The notes under the pieces are model-generated. The model searched no databases, was not told the DNA's origin, and worked only from the letters and a program-made list of their open reading frames with translations. Shown here piece after piece: positions 46,986-56,607 of a stretch of DNA of 64,000 nucleotides (its first letter is position 1; every line of letters starts with the position of its first letter). The stretch is from the NCBI GenBank assembly GCA_015075225.1, contig JABTUQ010000001.1:310001-374000 (forward strand), in the 5' to 3' direction. The translations under genes and the position numbers were made by a program. Source of the stretch: Burkholderiales bacterium (GTDB taxonomy: Bacteria > Pseudomonadota > Gammaproteobacteria > Burkholderiales > Nitrosomonadaceae).

Positions 46986-47780
46986 ATGAACGGTTCGGAT
47001 AACGGGGCGGTGGTTTTCGTGCATGGTCTGCTGGGTTTTTCTTCTTTTTCCATTCTTGGGAAGAAGGTGCAGTATTTCCGGAATCTGCATTCCAGTTTGC
47101 AGGACGGCACCCGGCCAGTTTTCTTCCCCGCACTGCCCGCCACTGGGTATATCGAGGATCGCGCACGCGTGCTGGCCGGTTTTCTGGCGCATATCAACGC
47201 GGACCGGATTGATCTGATCGCGCACAGCATGGGCGGGCTGGATTGCCGCTATCTGATCAATCAGCTGGATCCGATGCACCGGGTGCGAAGTTTGACCACG
47301 GTATCCACGCCGCATCATGGCTCGCCTTTGGCAACATGGTCTATCGGGAAATCGAATGCGTGCTTTCGCTGGATGCATTCCATCTCCACGCCTGCTGTCA
47401 ATGATCTCACTCCGGAAGCCTGTGCCCGCTTCAACCGGGAGATTGGTGACCGGGAAGATGTCCGGTATTGCTCATACGCGAGCATGCGCTCCCCTGCCGA
47501 TATGATGTTCATTTTGCGCCCCTGGGGGAGGATGATTGCTGCAGACAGCGGCGACAACGATGGGATGGTGTCTGTGGCATCGGCGCAGTGGGGAGAATTC
47601 CGGGGCGTATTGCAGGCCGATCATTTTGAATTGACCGGATGGAGTTTCGCCCTGCCAAATGCACGCAAGGCACGGCCGTTCAATCATCTCCAGTTTTACC
47701 GCGATCTGGTGCGAAGGCTTGCCGAAAATCACGCATTACCGTTTAACCATTCTTCAAACGCGGGAGGGAAAACACGATGA
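46986..47780 (+). CDS. Triacylglycerol-lipase-like alpha/beta hydrolase
   Basis: 264 residues from the ATG at 46986; an open frame extends 45 codons upstream but with no SD. The lipase oxyanion start VVFVHGLLGFSSFS, nucleophile AHSMGGLD (Ser), an Asp in SGDNDGMVSV and a His in ADHFELTG form a likely complete triad. No signal peptide is evident from this start. The stop overlaps the following membrane-protein gene by four bases, implying co-translation. It may act on membrane lipids or polyester. Substrate unknown. Confidence 0.8.
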   Translation: MNGSDNGAVVFVHGLLGFSSFSILGKKVQYFRNLHSSLQDGTRPVFFPALPATGYIEDRARVLAGFLAHINADRIDLIAHSMGGLDCRYLINQLDPMHRVRSLTTVSTPHHGSPLATWSIGKSNACFRWMHSISTPAVNDLTPEACARFNREIGDREDVRYCSYASMRSPADMMFILRPWGRMIAADSGDNDGMVSVASAQWGEFRGVLQADHFELTGWSFALPNARKARPFNHLQFYRDLVRRLAENHALPFNHSSNAGGKTR

Positions 47781-49177
47781 CTAGCGAAAAATCCGGGAGA
47801 GGTCTGATCTTTTACTTTTATTCAGGCTTGTTTATTGCAGTCAGTGTGTTTTTTATTGGCGCGGTTGTGCTTTTGTTTTACGCCAGCACGCAGACAAATC
47901 AAATCCATTTGCCTGCAAGCACGGCAGATACCCCGATCTACATGCAGATTGCGTCATGGTTTGATCCGGTCTTTTTTCAATACAATCTGGCACTGCTAAT
48001 GTTTGCTGTCGGAATCATTCCGCTGGTGACGCTGTGTTATATCAGTGCGATGTCCGAGGAAAAAAAGCGGCGCCTGCAAAGAGATCTTCCACCCGCAATT
48101 TATTTGGCCAACAGCGGTTACATTCAAAGCTACCTGGGCAAGATTTTCAATATACGCAACTATCTGGGCAGCATGATGACCCTGATGTTTGTGGTGATTT
48201 TTGGCTGCATGATTATTCTGCTGCTGAAACCGGCACCACTGGCGCTGCCGGATCTGACGCATGGCAACGGTGTGGATTACTACAGAGGTGCCAATTTCCT
48301 CATGCTGGGCACCTATATGAAGTCATATATGGATGGGACCGGGGAATATCTCGATGTGCTTATCTACACCTTGACTGCTTTCCAGTTCGGCTTTCTGGGT
48401 GGTTATGTTTATTTTATCGGGCTGATGGTGCGGAGCTATTTCACACTCGATATGACGCCCAATATTTTTATCAGCAGCAGTGTGCGCATGATTACAGGGT
48501 CTTTGCTGGCACTGGTGTTGAGCTATTTTTTTATTGATCCCGGCGAGTTGGATCTGAGCCAGGCCTCCGGTGTAAATGAACACGGCAAGATTTCAGGAGT
48601 GGATGAAATCCTGATCAGGAGCTTGCCTGTATGGAGTTTCTTTATCGGTTATTTTCCCAATCGCGGGCTGGCGTTTCTCGAAAATATCGCGACCAAGGCT
48701 CTGGGGCTGGCCCGGGTGCACGAATTTGCCTCGCCACTCTCGGATTTACCGGGAATCAACTATAACCATGAAATCCTGCTCAACCGGGAGGGTTTCGATA
48801 ATATCGAGAATCTGGCGAATGCCAATGCGCTGGATCTTGCCCTGCGCACCGGCTTCAGCTATTCGCAACTGGTACAGTGGATTAGCCAGGCACGTTTACA
48901 TGGTTATTTGCGCAATGATTACCACGCTTTTGTCGAGCATACCGGCATCGTTTCACTGGATGACTTTATTCATTTTTGCCGCACGATAAAACTGCGGGAT
49001 AGTTCTGCTGATCCGGTTGAAATGATTACGGCCAGTCTCAAGAATGGGAAAAATGATTTTTCTGAGAAAATCCGTATTCTCAACTATCTGGTAGAGGCAA
49101 ACGATACCGTCACAGACATGCTTCATCCGGCAGGCAATCAGGATGACACCGCTGCTTCTGAAGCTATCCGGGAGTAG
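47777..49177 (+). CDS. Membrane protein with C-terminal helix-hairpin-like domain, unknown function
   Basis: 466 residues. About six hydrophobic segments in residues 1-310 (near 12-34, 69-88, 130-152, 195-215, 230-250 and 280-300), then a soluble C-terminal half with GFDNIENLANANALDLALRT and SYSQLVQWISQARLHGYL, two helix-hairpin-type repeats resembling DUF4332-like folds. No enzymatic motif. Coupled to the upstream lipase by an ATGA overlap. The pair is not known to me as a defined system. Confidence 0.6.
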   Translation: MTSEKSGRGLIFYFYSGLFIAVSVFFIGAVVLLFYASTQTNQIHLPASTADTPIYMQIASWFDPVFFQYNLALLMFAVGIIPLVTLCYISAMSEEKKRRLQRDLPPAIYLANSGYIQSYLGKIFNIRNYLGSMMTLMFVVIFGCMIILLLKPAPLALPDLTHGNGVDYYRGANFLMLGTYMKSYMDGTGEYLDVLIYTLTAFQFGFLGGYVYFIGLMVRSYFTLDMTPNIFISSSVRMITGSLLALVLSYFFIDPGELDLSQASGVNEHGKISGVDEILIRSLPVWSFFIGYFPNRGLAFLENIATKALGLARVHEFASPLSDLPGINYNHEILLNREGFDNIENLANANALDLALRTGFSYSQLVQWISQARLHGYLRNDYHAFVEHTGIVSLDDFIHFCRTIKLRDSSADPVEMITASLKNGKNDFSEKIRILNYLVEANDTVTDMLHPAGNQDDTAASEAIRE

Positions 49178-49195
49178 CTTTTGGGGAAAGGAAGA

Positions 49196-50029
49196 TCATT
49201 TGCTGCCTGTACTACTTCCGTCAGTATCAGCAATGCTGTACTCCTGCCGGACTTTCTCAAACAGACAAATGGCAGCTGCGGCAGCGACATTAAGTGATTC
49301 AGCACAGCCCGGCATTGGTATTTTCACGCGCTGCTGCGCCATTTCCAGCAATTTTTGCGAGACCCCGCCCCCTTCGCTGCCAAAAATGAACATGGTTGCA
49401 CCCCGCAAATCCGTTTGATAAAGATTACCGGCCTGATTCAGCGTAGTGGCTACAATTTTTCCATCAAATCGATGGGCAATTTGTACCAGATCGGCATTTT
49501 CATGGATGCGCAGGGAAAAATGTGCGCCCATTCCGGCCCGGAGTGTTTTAGGCGACCAGCTATCGGCACAGCCTGCGGAGAGAAAAATATCTGTGACACC
49601 GGCTGCTGCAGCCGAGCGCAAAATTGAACCGAGATTACCGGGGTCCTGAATACCTTCCAGCGAGATCCAGAAAGGGGTTTGATCTGTATCTGCCAGCATG
49701 GCGGGCCGGGGGATGTTCACCAGTGCAAGCACGCCAACCGGGGTTTTGACTGCGGATATCTGGCTGAATAATGTATCGCTCAGCATCACACAATCCACTT
49801 TGCTCAAATGCTTCTGGATGTGTAAAAGCAGCTGGCCAATTTCAGGGTGCTGGCTGCCGGATTCACTCACAATCAGCTGCTCCGGTACCCAGCCGGATGC
49901 CAGGCACGATTGGAGCAAATGGGTGCCGTCCAGCAGCGCCACGCCTTCGTCACGGCGATAACGCGCCAAATGTTGCAACTTCAGCAGTTTTTTGGGTAAG
50001 GGATGTTCGCGAGAAGTAATATGGCGCAC
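49196..50029 (-). CDS. TrmH/SpoU-family RNA 2'-O-methyltransferase
   Basis: 277 residues from a GTG (50029). The N-terminal L30e-like substrate-binding domain covers about 1-110. The SPOUT domain has motif 1 EGIQDPGNLGSILRSAAAAG, motif 2 IFGSEGGGVSQ and motif 3 PMPGCAESLNVAAAAAICLF, which form the knotted SAM site. Family members modify rRNA or tRNA; RlmB or TsnR-like targets cannot be told apart here. Convergent with the membrane-protein gene, 18 bases away. Confidence 0.88.
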   Translation of the reverse strand: MRHITSREHPLPKKLLKLQHLARYRRDEGVALLDGTHLLQSCLASGWVPEQLIVSESGSQHPEIGQLLLHIQKHLSKVDCVMLSDTLFSQISAVKTPVGVLALVNIPRPAMLADTDQTPFWISLEGIQDPGNLGSILRSAAAAGVTDIFLSAGCADSWSPKTLRAGMGAHFSLRIHENADLVQIAHRFDGKIVATTLNQAGNLYQTDLRGATMFIFGSEGGGVSQKLLEMAQQRVKIPMPGCAESLNVAAAAAICLFEKVRQEYSIADTDGSSTGSK

Positions 50030-50711
50030 GCCGCTGTCATTTGCAGGTCAGTTCGATGACGGCATGCTATCAGGAATACAGAGTGGAAAGAACAAACCTG
50101 GTACTCTGGTGCCCACACCAGACGAATGATGAGATCGGGAAGGAACGGTTAATTTGGTAGCCGAAAACGCCGGGCTTTGGTCATGGGATGCTATTTACCC
50201 AGCAGGTTACACAATCAGTGCGACTGGCCGTTGTAACCTGCGGGCAAAACCCTACCAGGACCCGGTTGCTGCAGTGGAATCAAACCGCAGCAAATGCCTT
50301 TTACTCTGTCGTCCTTGGCTTTCCTCCCCCTTCCTGATCTTCAGCGGGAATCTGGTGGAATGGCTGAACAGTTTTTCCGTACGATGACGAATCCGGTGAA
50401 TTGGGTACAGATGGTTTGCAAGCAGCTACAGCCATTATCATTGATACGATAACCATCAATTTGATCTTCATACTTATCCCCTCATACTTGAAATTTACGA
50501 TATGTTTCCCTGAACTGCATCAAGAGAGTAGATGAAAGGGGGTATTGAAATACTGATCCAGATCAAACCCATACTATTGCACTGCCGGAAGTGCGAATAC
50601 CAAAACTGGCAACCTTTGTTGATTCCCTGGCCATAAGGCTGGTGAAAAGTAATCAGCCTTGACTACCTCTCCCGCAGAAGGCAGAATACGCGCTCTGTTG
50701 TTCAGAGAAGT
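50030..50711. other. Gene-poor interval before the tRNA
   Basis: 682 bases without a supported gene. A 77-codon plus frame at 50154-50387 has no SD and no recognisable family. The tRNA promoter should be in the last 100 bases. Confidence 0.4.
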
Positions 50712-50787
50712 GGCGAATTAGCTCAGTGGTTAGAGCAGCGGAATCATAATCCGTTGGTCCGGGGTTCAAATCCCTGATTCGCCACCA
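50712..50787 (+). tRNA. tRNA with CAT anticodon (tRNA-Met, or tRNA-Ile2)
   Basis: 76 bases including an encoded CCA. Acceptor stem GGCGAAT/ATTCGCC, D-arm GCTC-AGTGGTTA-GAGC, anticodon stem GCGGA/TCCGT around ATCATAA (anticodon CAT at 34-36) and T-arm with GGTTCAAATCC. A first-position G rules out initiator Met by the usual mismatch criterion (a 1-72 pair is formed). CAT may read Met or, after lysidine modification, Ile AUA; the D-arm and TTGGTC variable loop look somewhat more like Ile2. Confidence 0.93.
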
Positions 50788-50884
50788 CCCATCATCATTC
50801 AACACTTTCGTATCGCGGTATGTCTGATACGATCTGCCTGGTTTTTTAAAAATGTCTGCGCAAAGCAGGTCGTCTACTCTGGTT

Positions 50885-52303
50885 TTAATCAAGAGCTTCA
50901 GAAGAAAAAGGTTGGCACATAGCCAAATCTGATTCATTACGCTCAGGAAATTTTGACGCCAGATTGCGTAATGCAGTACGCAATCCTTCTTCCAGCACTG
51001 GATGATAAAACGGCAATCGCAATACATCCCATACGCTTAAGGATTGATCAATTGCCAATGCCAGCAAGTGGGCAAGATGTTCTCCTGCGGGAGCGCACAT
51101 TTCTGCACCCAGTAGTCGACCACTGTCCGCTGCAGCATACACACGCAACATTCCACGATTGGATTGAGCGGAGCGCGCCCGTCCCTGGCGGTTAAAACTG
51201 ACTTCGCCTGTTTGAATATCCTCCCCTTCCAGAGAACGAAACGACTTTCCGACTACGACCAGATTGGGATCAGAAAATACGATGGCCAGCTGGGTGCGTC
51301 GTTTGAAACAAATCAGTTTTTCCCTGGTTGCGTTCAAACCGGCAATATGGCCATCATCTGCAGCTTCATGCAACAAAGGGAGGCGCTGATTGGCATCTCC
51401 TGCCATAAAGATCGGCAAATCGGCAATTTGTAATGTATCGGGATTGACCGGTGGCAAGCCTTTTTCATCCAGAGGTATGCCCAATGATTCCAGACCGATT
51501 CCATCGATATTGGGTCGCCTTCCCAGAGCGGCCAGTACTCCATCGACCTCGACATCCGTTTCACCAGAATGAACCGAAATTGCATCAGTTTGAGCATTTA
51601 TTGTTATGTCAGCCCTTGCCCCGAGGTGTAATGCAAATTCCTGAGATAACAGATCCACCGCTTCCTTATTGATGAAGGGATCGGTAATGCCCCCTATTCT
51701 GTTCCCGGATCCGAATCCGGTGATGTGTATGCCCAGCCTGGATAGTGCCTGTGCCATTTCCAGACCAACAGGTCCTAATCCTATAATTGCCATACGTTCC
51801 GGTAAGGTTTCCTGTTCAAACAGCGTGTCTGTGGTCAACAAATGGCTACCGAGATTCTTCCATGGCTCTGGTATAACAGGCCGGGAGCCGGTTGCAATAA
51901 TAATTTTCCGGGTATGCAGTTTCTTTTCATCAACCATGACCTGATCGGGGGAGAAAATATGGGCGTGGCCTGATATTGCCCGATCCCCTAATTCCATGGT
52001 TGTTTTAAGCGTGCTGGCGACAAAGTCATCCCGTAATTTACGAACACGCTGCAGAACCTGTTTAATATCTATTCGCAACTGGCCTGATCCCATAATGCCA
52101 AATTCTTCAAAGCCGGTTCGCCGATGAAAGGCATTGGCTGCCTCAATCAATAACTTGGAAGGCATGCACCCCACCCGGGCACAGGTTGTTCCCCACGGCC
52201 CCTTGTTAATCAACATGAAGTTATCTGTGCGTTTTTTTACTTCCCGTAAGGCAGACAGGCCAGCACTCCCTGCCCCGATGATTACCACATCAAATTTATG
52301 CAT
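50885..52303 (-). CDS. Dihydrolipoyl dehydrogenase-like flavoprotein disulfide reductase
   Basis: 472 residues from the ATG at 52303 (HKFDVVIIGAGSAGLSAL). FAD site IIGAGSAG; redox disulfide CARVGC near residue 41-46; NAD site GLGPVGLEMAQALSRLG; C-terminal dimer motif YHPVLEEGL with the active-site His and Glu. The CxxxxC is preceded by GTTCA instead of the usual GGTCLN, so it belongs to the less common lipoamide dehydrogenase/mercuric-reductase-like branch. No E1/E2 genes are adjacent, so its partner complex is unclear. Confidence 0.85.
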   Translation of the reverse strand: MHKFDVVIIGAGSAGLSALREVKKRTDNFMLINKGPWGTTCARVGCMPSKLLIEAANAFHRRTGFEEFGIMGSGQLRIDIKQVLQRVRKLRDDFVASTLKTTMELGDRAISGHAHIFSPDQVMVDEKKLHTRKIIIATGSRPVIPEPWKNLGSHLLTTDTLFEQETLPERMAIIGLGPVGLEMAQALSRLGIHITGFGSGNRIGGITDPFINKEAVDLLSQEFALHLGARADITINAQTDAISVHSGETDVEVDGVLAALGRRPNIDGIGLESLGIPLDEKGLPPVNPDTLQIADLPIFMAGDANQRLPLLHEAADDGHIAGLNATREKLICFKRRTQLAIVFSDPNLVVVGKSFRSLEGEDIQTGEVSFNRQGRARSAQSNRGMLRVYAAADSGRLLGAEMCAPAGEHLAHLLALAIDQSLSVWDVLRLPFYHPVLEEGLRTALRNLASKFPERNESDLAMCQPFSSEALD

Positions 52304-52605
52304 ATGCTCCAACCCAGGAAATTTATTCAGAATTTAGAAAAATACATTGTAATTCGCGATTTTCATACATGGTAATTTACTGCTTCCACCCCTAAAAAGA
52401 TGCCAAGGGAATGAATTCGCAATGAAACAGGGTGCGCTTTATTGCCTGCAAGAAGATCACTGGCAATTATGGAAAGTGAGCGGATAGTACATAGTAGTGT
52501 CAGAATTTCTTGCAACCGCTATTTGTCGGTATAATTCCCATTTATTTTTCACCCTATCCCTTTTCCCGTCGGAAAATATATCAAACACTCAAGGAGCAGG
52601 ATTTG

Positions 52606-53589
52606 ATGCTTTCACCCGTTCGCATAGCCGTTACTGGTGCGGCTGGACAAATCAGCTACAGCCTGTTGTTTCGCATTGCCGCCGGAGATATGCTGGGCAA
52701 GAATCAGCCAGTTATTCTTCAGTTACTCGACATTCCGGAATCCAGAAAAATACTGGATGGCGTTGTCATGGAGCTTGAAGATTGTGCATTTCCATTACTG
52801 ACAGGCATTATTGCTACGCATGACCCTCTGATTGCTTTTGGCCAGGCTGATATTGCAATACTGGTCGGAGCTCGCGCCCGCAGTAGGGGCATGGAACGCA
52901 AGGATTTACTGCAAACTAACGGAGAAATTTTCAAGCAACAAGGCAGAGCCTTGAATCAGGTTGCAAATCGCAACGCAAAAATCCTGGTGGTAGGAAATCC
53001 TGCCAATACCAACACGCTGATTACCATGAAAAATGCTCCGGACTTACCGCCAGAAAATTTTTCAGGAATGCTCCGGCTTGATCATAACCGGGCACTATCG
53101 CAGGTTGCTATGAAACTCAATCTACCTGTTGGCGATATTAGAAAAATGGTGGTATGGGGCAACCATTCTTCCACACAGTTTCCAGATTTATCTCACGCGG
53201 AAACTGATCATGAAAAAGTGGTTAGCCTGATCAATGACCCAACCTGGATCGAAAATAATTTCATTCCCACTGTGCAGAATAGGGGTGCCGTGGTAATCGA
53301 GGCGCGTGGTCTATCCAGTGCAGCCAGCGCTGCGAACGCTATTATTGATCACATGCATGACTGGTTTTTTGGAACCCGGGATGGTGATTGGACAACAATG
53401 GGTATTTTATCCGATGGTAGCTATGGAATACCGGTGGGTGTAATTTATGGCTTCCCGGTAACTTGCAGTAATGGCACCAGGAAAATAGTGCAAGGGCTTG
53501 AAATCACTCCATTTTCCCGTACCCGGCTAGATGCGGGCTACAACGAACTTACCCAGGAGCTGAATTCAATCAAACATTTATTACCCTGA
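52606..53589 (+). CDS. mdh: Malate dehydrogenase
   Basis: 327 residues from the ATG at 52606, which follows AAGGAG by nine bases; an upstream TTG in frame would add 32 residues with no SD. Visible: the NAD-binding [17 protein letters not shown], substrate loop [15 protein letters not shown] with its arginines, [20 protein letters not shown] and the catalytic His in [11 protein letters not shown]. It catalyses malate/oxaloacetate interconversion in the TCA cycle; it is the cytosolic-type (MDH group 1) enzyme common in betaproteobacteria. Intact. Confidence 0.96.
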   Translation: MLSPVRIAVTGAAGQISYSLLFRIAAGDMLGKNQPVILQLLDIPESRKILDGVVMELEDCAFPLLTGIIATHDPLIAFGQADIAILVGARARSRGMERKDLLQTNGEIFKQQGRALNQVANRNAKILVVGNPANTNTLITMKNAPDLPPENFSGMLRLDHNRALSQVAMKLNLPVGDIRKMVVWGNHSSTQFPDLSHAETDHEKVVSLINDPTWIENNFIPTVQNRGAVVIEARGLSSAASAANAIIDHMHDWFFGTRDGDWTTMGILSDGSYGIPVGVIYGFPVTCSNGTRKIVQGLEITPFSRTRLDAGYNELTQELNSIKHLLP

Positions 53590-53595
53590 AATAAT

Positions 53596-53629
53596 AAAGC
53601 CAGCCCTGAATCCTATTCTGGCTGGCTTT
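53596..53629. terminator. Bidirectional terminator between mdh and bcp
   Basis: AAAGCCAGCC, a 14-base loop, then GGCTGGCTTT: a perfect 10-bp stem with A- and T-flanks, between two convergent genes. Confidence 0.85.
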
Positions 53630-53658
53630 GCACAATAAACCAACTGATCAAACCAAGG

Positions 53659-54123
53659 CTAGGACGTTACTGCCGATTTAACAAACAGCAATACCTCTTC
53701 TGCATGTCCTGGAACTTTGACACCCCGCCATGCTTTATACAACTTGCCTTGCCGATCCACAATAAAAGTGCTGCGCTCTATTCCACGTACCTGTTTTCCG
53801 TACATATTTTTCATCTTCATCACACCAAAGAGTTCACACGCTACTTCACTATCATCGCTCAGCAAATCATAGGGTAAATCGTACTTTTCCCTAAATTTGT
53901 CATGAGATTTCAGACTATCGCGCGAAATACCAACGATTTCGCAATCAGCCTGTAAAAATTCTGGATACAAATCCCTGAATTGCTGGCTTTCATTTGTACA
54001 ACCCGGGGTATCGTCCTTGGGATAAAAAAATATAACCAGATATTTACTCTTGATATCAGACAAACGAAACTGCTTACCGCCTGTAGAAATCAGTTCAAAA
54101 TCCGGAATTAGATCATTTGACAT
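53659..54123 (-). CDS. bcp: Thioredoxin-dependent peroxiredoxin (Bcp/PrxQ)
   Basis: 154 residues, intact. It reduces H2O2 and organic peroxides. The peroxidatic Cys is Cys42 in DDTPGCTNES. The PrxQ resolving Cys usually found five residues later is replaced (residue 47 is Gln), so resolution must use Cys61 or Cys96, or the enzyme is 1-Cys. It lies downstream of ccmI in the same direction and could be read through from the ccm operon. Confidence 0.92.
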   Translation of the reverse strand: MSNDLIPDFELISTGGKQFRLSDIKSKYLVIFFYPKDDTPGCTNESQQFRDLYPEFLQADCEIVGISRDSLKSHDKFREKYDLPYDLLSDDSEVACELFGVMKMKNMYGKQVRGIERSTFIVDRQGKLYKAWRGVKVPGHAEEVLLFVKSAVTS

Positions 54124-54157
54124 ATAGAGAAAATTTTATCCGTGATCAGATTAGACT

Positions 54158-55468
54158 TTATGGAACAACCTGATCAATCACAATAGAGACACCGCTTGCT
54201 CCGATTTTCACAGGAGAGCTGTGACCTTCCAAATCTCCACTAGCAGGAATAGCCTGACCAGTTTTGCTGATTTTTGCCCCTATCACAACCTCTGGAAAAC
54301 TGGAAAGTTTCATAGTGGGAGTCATGGCCATGTTGTCATCCAGCTTGAAAGAAACAGGAAGATCTTTTGCACTAAGCCTCAAAATAGCCAACGGCATTTT
54401 TGGCCCCTGACTAGCTCTTGCAAAAATAAACAGAGTATCCTCTGGAGAAATTTTATCAGCCAGTGAAGCATCTAATGCAACTGAGCCCGAGATACTAGGC
54501 ACATCAGCAGAAGATGATTTCACAGCAACATCGGTTTCCACATTCGAATTCTGCGCTAACTGAACAGGAGCTGATTCACCCTTATCCCGTAAGGCTAGAG
54601 CTTTGGCTTGTGCGATACTATCACTCACCGATTTGTGAAGTTTGGAATCAGCAGGTATCGCTCCTAATAATCGTTCCCAATAAGCCACCGCCTGATCATA
54701 ACGATCGTGTTCAAATTCAAGTGTGCCTGCCAAAGCCAATGCCTTGGGAAAATTCGGATCAATAGTAAGTGCCCTGGTAATCATCTCGGCTGGCTTACCT
54801 AACAAGCTGCCATTATTGACCATGGCCAGCATATCAGCGTAATCACTCAAAAATTGAGGATTATCCGGGACCATCTCAACCAATTTTGCATAGGTTGCAC
54901 TGGCTTCCTCGAAACGTTCCATGATGGCATAAGAACGACCAAGCATCACCCAACCCTCTACATCTTCCGGATTTTCCTTTAGACGCGCAGCAAGGCTGTC
55001 AACCATTGCACTGATTTCGGTATGCCCGGACGCCGTTCCATCTGCACCGTTCTGCTCAAACTGGGCAGCGTTGGCTAGTTGCGACTGGGGTAACAACCCA
55101 CGTGTATCTCCGATCGCCAGATAAAGATAAATGGCAGCAAGCGGAATTGCCAGAAACACAATGATGCTCGCGATAACACCATGACGGCTGGTTGGGTTGA
55201 GGCGGGCAGGCTCCTCATTTTCGGATAAATCCTGCAACATCCGCTTTTGCAATTCCTGCTTGCTGGAATCGTACTGTTCCCTGGAAAGGGTATCGTCACG
55301 TAAGTCCCGATCCAGTTCTACAAGCTGGTCACGATAAATGGTGATATTTGCAGCCTGGCGCTCGACTTGCTCCCGGGATTCATTTTTTTTGTTTCTCAGC
55401 AATACGGGAATTACAAACAATAACGCCACTACGATGAATATACCGGCTATAACCCAGAATGCGGTCAT
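54158..55468 (-). CDS. ccmI: Cytochrome c maturation protein CcmI
   Basis: 436 residues. N-terminal helices at about 3-24 and 99-118 flank a cytoplasmic coiled coil. The C-terminal periplasmic part has TPRs (VEGWVMLGRSYAIMERFEEA, FPKALALAGTLEFEHDRYDQ) that hold apocytochromes, then a beta-rich CycH-like domain. The ATG overlaps the ccmH stop (ATGA). Last gene of the ccm operon. Intact. Confidence 0.92.
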   Translation of the reverse strand: MTAFWVIAGIFIVVALLFVIPVLLRNKKNESREQVERQAANITIYRDQLVELDRDLRDDTLSREQYDSSKQELQKRMLQDLSENEEPARLNPTSRHGVIASIIVFLAIPLAAIYLYLAIGDTRGLLPQSQLANAAQFEQNGADGTASGHTEISAMVDSLAARLKENPEDVEGWVMLGRSYAIMERFEEASATYAKLVEMVPDNPQFLSDYADMLAMVNNGSLLGKPAEMITRALTIDPNFPKALALAGTLEFEHDRYDQAVAYWERLLGAIPADSKLHKSVSDSIAQAKALALRDKGESAPVQLAQNSNVETDVAVKSSSADVPSISGSVALDASLADKISPEDTLFIFARASQGPKMPLAILRLSAKDLPVSFKLDDNMAMTPTMKLSSFPEVVIGAKISKTGQAIPASGDLEGHSSPVKIGASGVSIVIDQVVP

Positions 55469-55977
55469 GTATTTTGATCCTTGTTCATTTCTTTAATAAG
55501 GGACTCAGCCTGAAGGCGCTGGCTTTCAGTCAAAGGCTGATCTTTTTCATTTATTTGTATGCGGCGACGTCTAAGATAAAAAACAAGGGCTGCGCCACCA
55601 CCTAGAAGCAAAGTAAAAGGACCAAACCAGAGAAACCAGGTCGTTGATTTAAAAGGCGGATTAAAAAGTATGAAATCGCCGTAACGCGCAACCAGAAATT
55701 CCACGATTTCATCATCACTTTTGTTCATCCGCATCTGTTCCCGGATTTCACGCCTCATATCATTGGCAAAATCAGCACGGGAGGCCGCCAGTGATTCGTT
55801 TTGACATACAAGACAGCGCAGATTTTCTGCCAGATTCACCAATCGTTTCTCAAGTTCAGGATCCTCGGCAACAGGTACTGCCTCATTCGCATATCCCTGC
55901 AACGAAAACAGGGACAGAATCAATACCATCAAATAACGTTTTAAAGAATTAGCTTTTTTATTTATCAACTGTGCCAT
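55465..55977 (-). CDS. ccmH: Cytochrome c maturation protein CcmH
   Basis: 170 residues. The signal peptide (YLMVLILSLFSLQGYA) is followed by the thiol-reductase motif LRCLVCQN (Cys55, Cys58), a short helical domain and one C-terminal helix (WFLWFGPFTLLLGGGAALVF). It keeps apocytochrome CxxCH cysteines reduced for haem ligation with CcmF. It overlaps ccmI and follows ccmG by 10 bases. Confidence 0.95.
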   Translation of the reverse strand: MAQLINKKANSLKRYLMVLILSLFSLQGYANEAVPVAEDPELEKRLVNLAENLRCLVCQNESLAASRADFANDMRREIREQMRMNKSDDEIVEFLVARYGDFILFNPPFKSTTWFLWFGPFTLLLGGGAALVFYLRRRRIQINEKDQPLTESQRLQAESLIKEMNKDQNT

Positions 55978-55987
55978 CGCGACCTGT

Positions 55988-56512
55988 TCAACCTTTCAGT
56001 TCCTTGATTAAAGGAATAATTTTATTTTTGAGGGATTCCACTGTTACCGGACCAATGTGCTTGTATCTAATGATTCCCTGTTTATCAATTACATAGGTCT
56101 CCGGCACGCCGTAAACACCATAGTTAATTCCAACTTTTCCATCCGCATCAACGATACTGACTTCATAGGGATTACCAAACTGTTTGAGCCACTGCATGGC
56201 GGTATCGCGCTGATCCTTATAATTCAGACCATAAATAGGCACAATCCCAAGTTTTGAAAGCTCAACCAGCACAGGATGCTCATCACGACAGGCGACACAC
56301 CATGAAGCCCAGACATTCAGCATCCATACTTTCCCAAGATTTTCCTCGGATGAGAGTGTCTTGGTAGTATCGTAGAGTTGTTGTAAACGGAATGGTGGTG
56401 CGGGTTTATCCACCAATGGGGAAGGAACCTGACGCGGGTTTAACGTCAGGCCAATTCCCAAAAATATCACCAGCACTACAAATGCCGCGAGAGGCAGCAA
56501 AAATCGCATCAT
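55988..56512 (-). CDS. ccmG: Thiol:disulfide interchange protein CcmG (DsbE)
   Basis: 174 residues. One N-terminal membrane anchor and a periplasmic thioredoxin domain with WCVAC (Cys72, Cys75), the acidic EHPVL stretch and cis-Pro in GVPETYVID. It passes reducing power from DsbD to CcmH and the apocytochrome. Intact; 95 bases after the end of ccmF. Confidence 0.95.
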   Translation of the reverse strand: MMRFLLPLAAFVVLVIFLGIGLTLNPRQVPSPLVDKPAPPFRLQQLYDTTKTLSSEENLGKVWMLNVWASWCVACRDEHPVLVELSKLGIVPIYGLNYKDQRDTAMQWLKQFGNPYEVSIVDADGKVGINYGVYGVPETYVIDKQGIIRYKHIGPVTVESLKNKIIPLIKELKG

Positions 56513-56607
56513 ACCTTACCACCTTCCTCCGAGAGGATAACTGAACTGGTAACTATGCTCCCGGTCGGTATGTAGCAGCTTCTGGCGCTATTAGTCCTGA
56601 AGCCGCC

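Noticed and set aside
50154..50387. 77-codon plus frame before the tRNA
   Set aside because: No SD, no recognisable domain, composition not protein-like.
50820..50850. Terminator after the tRNA (CGTATC...GATACG then TTTTTT)
   Set aside because: Stem of six pairs and nine bases before the T-run, too weak to call.
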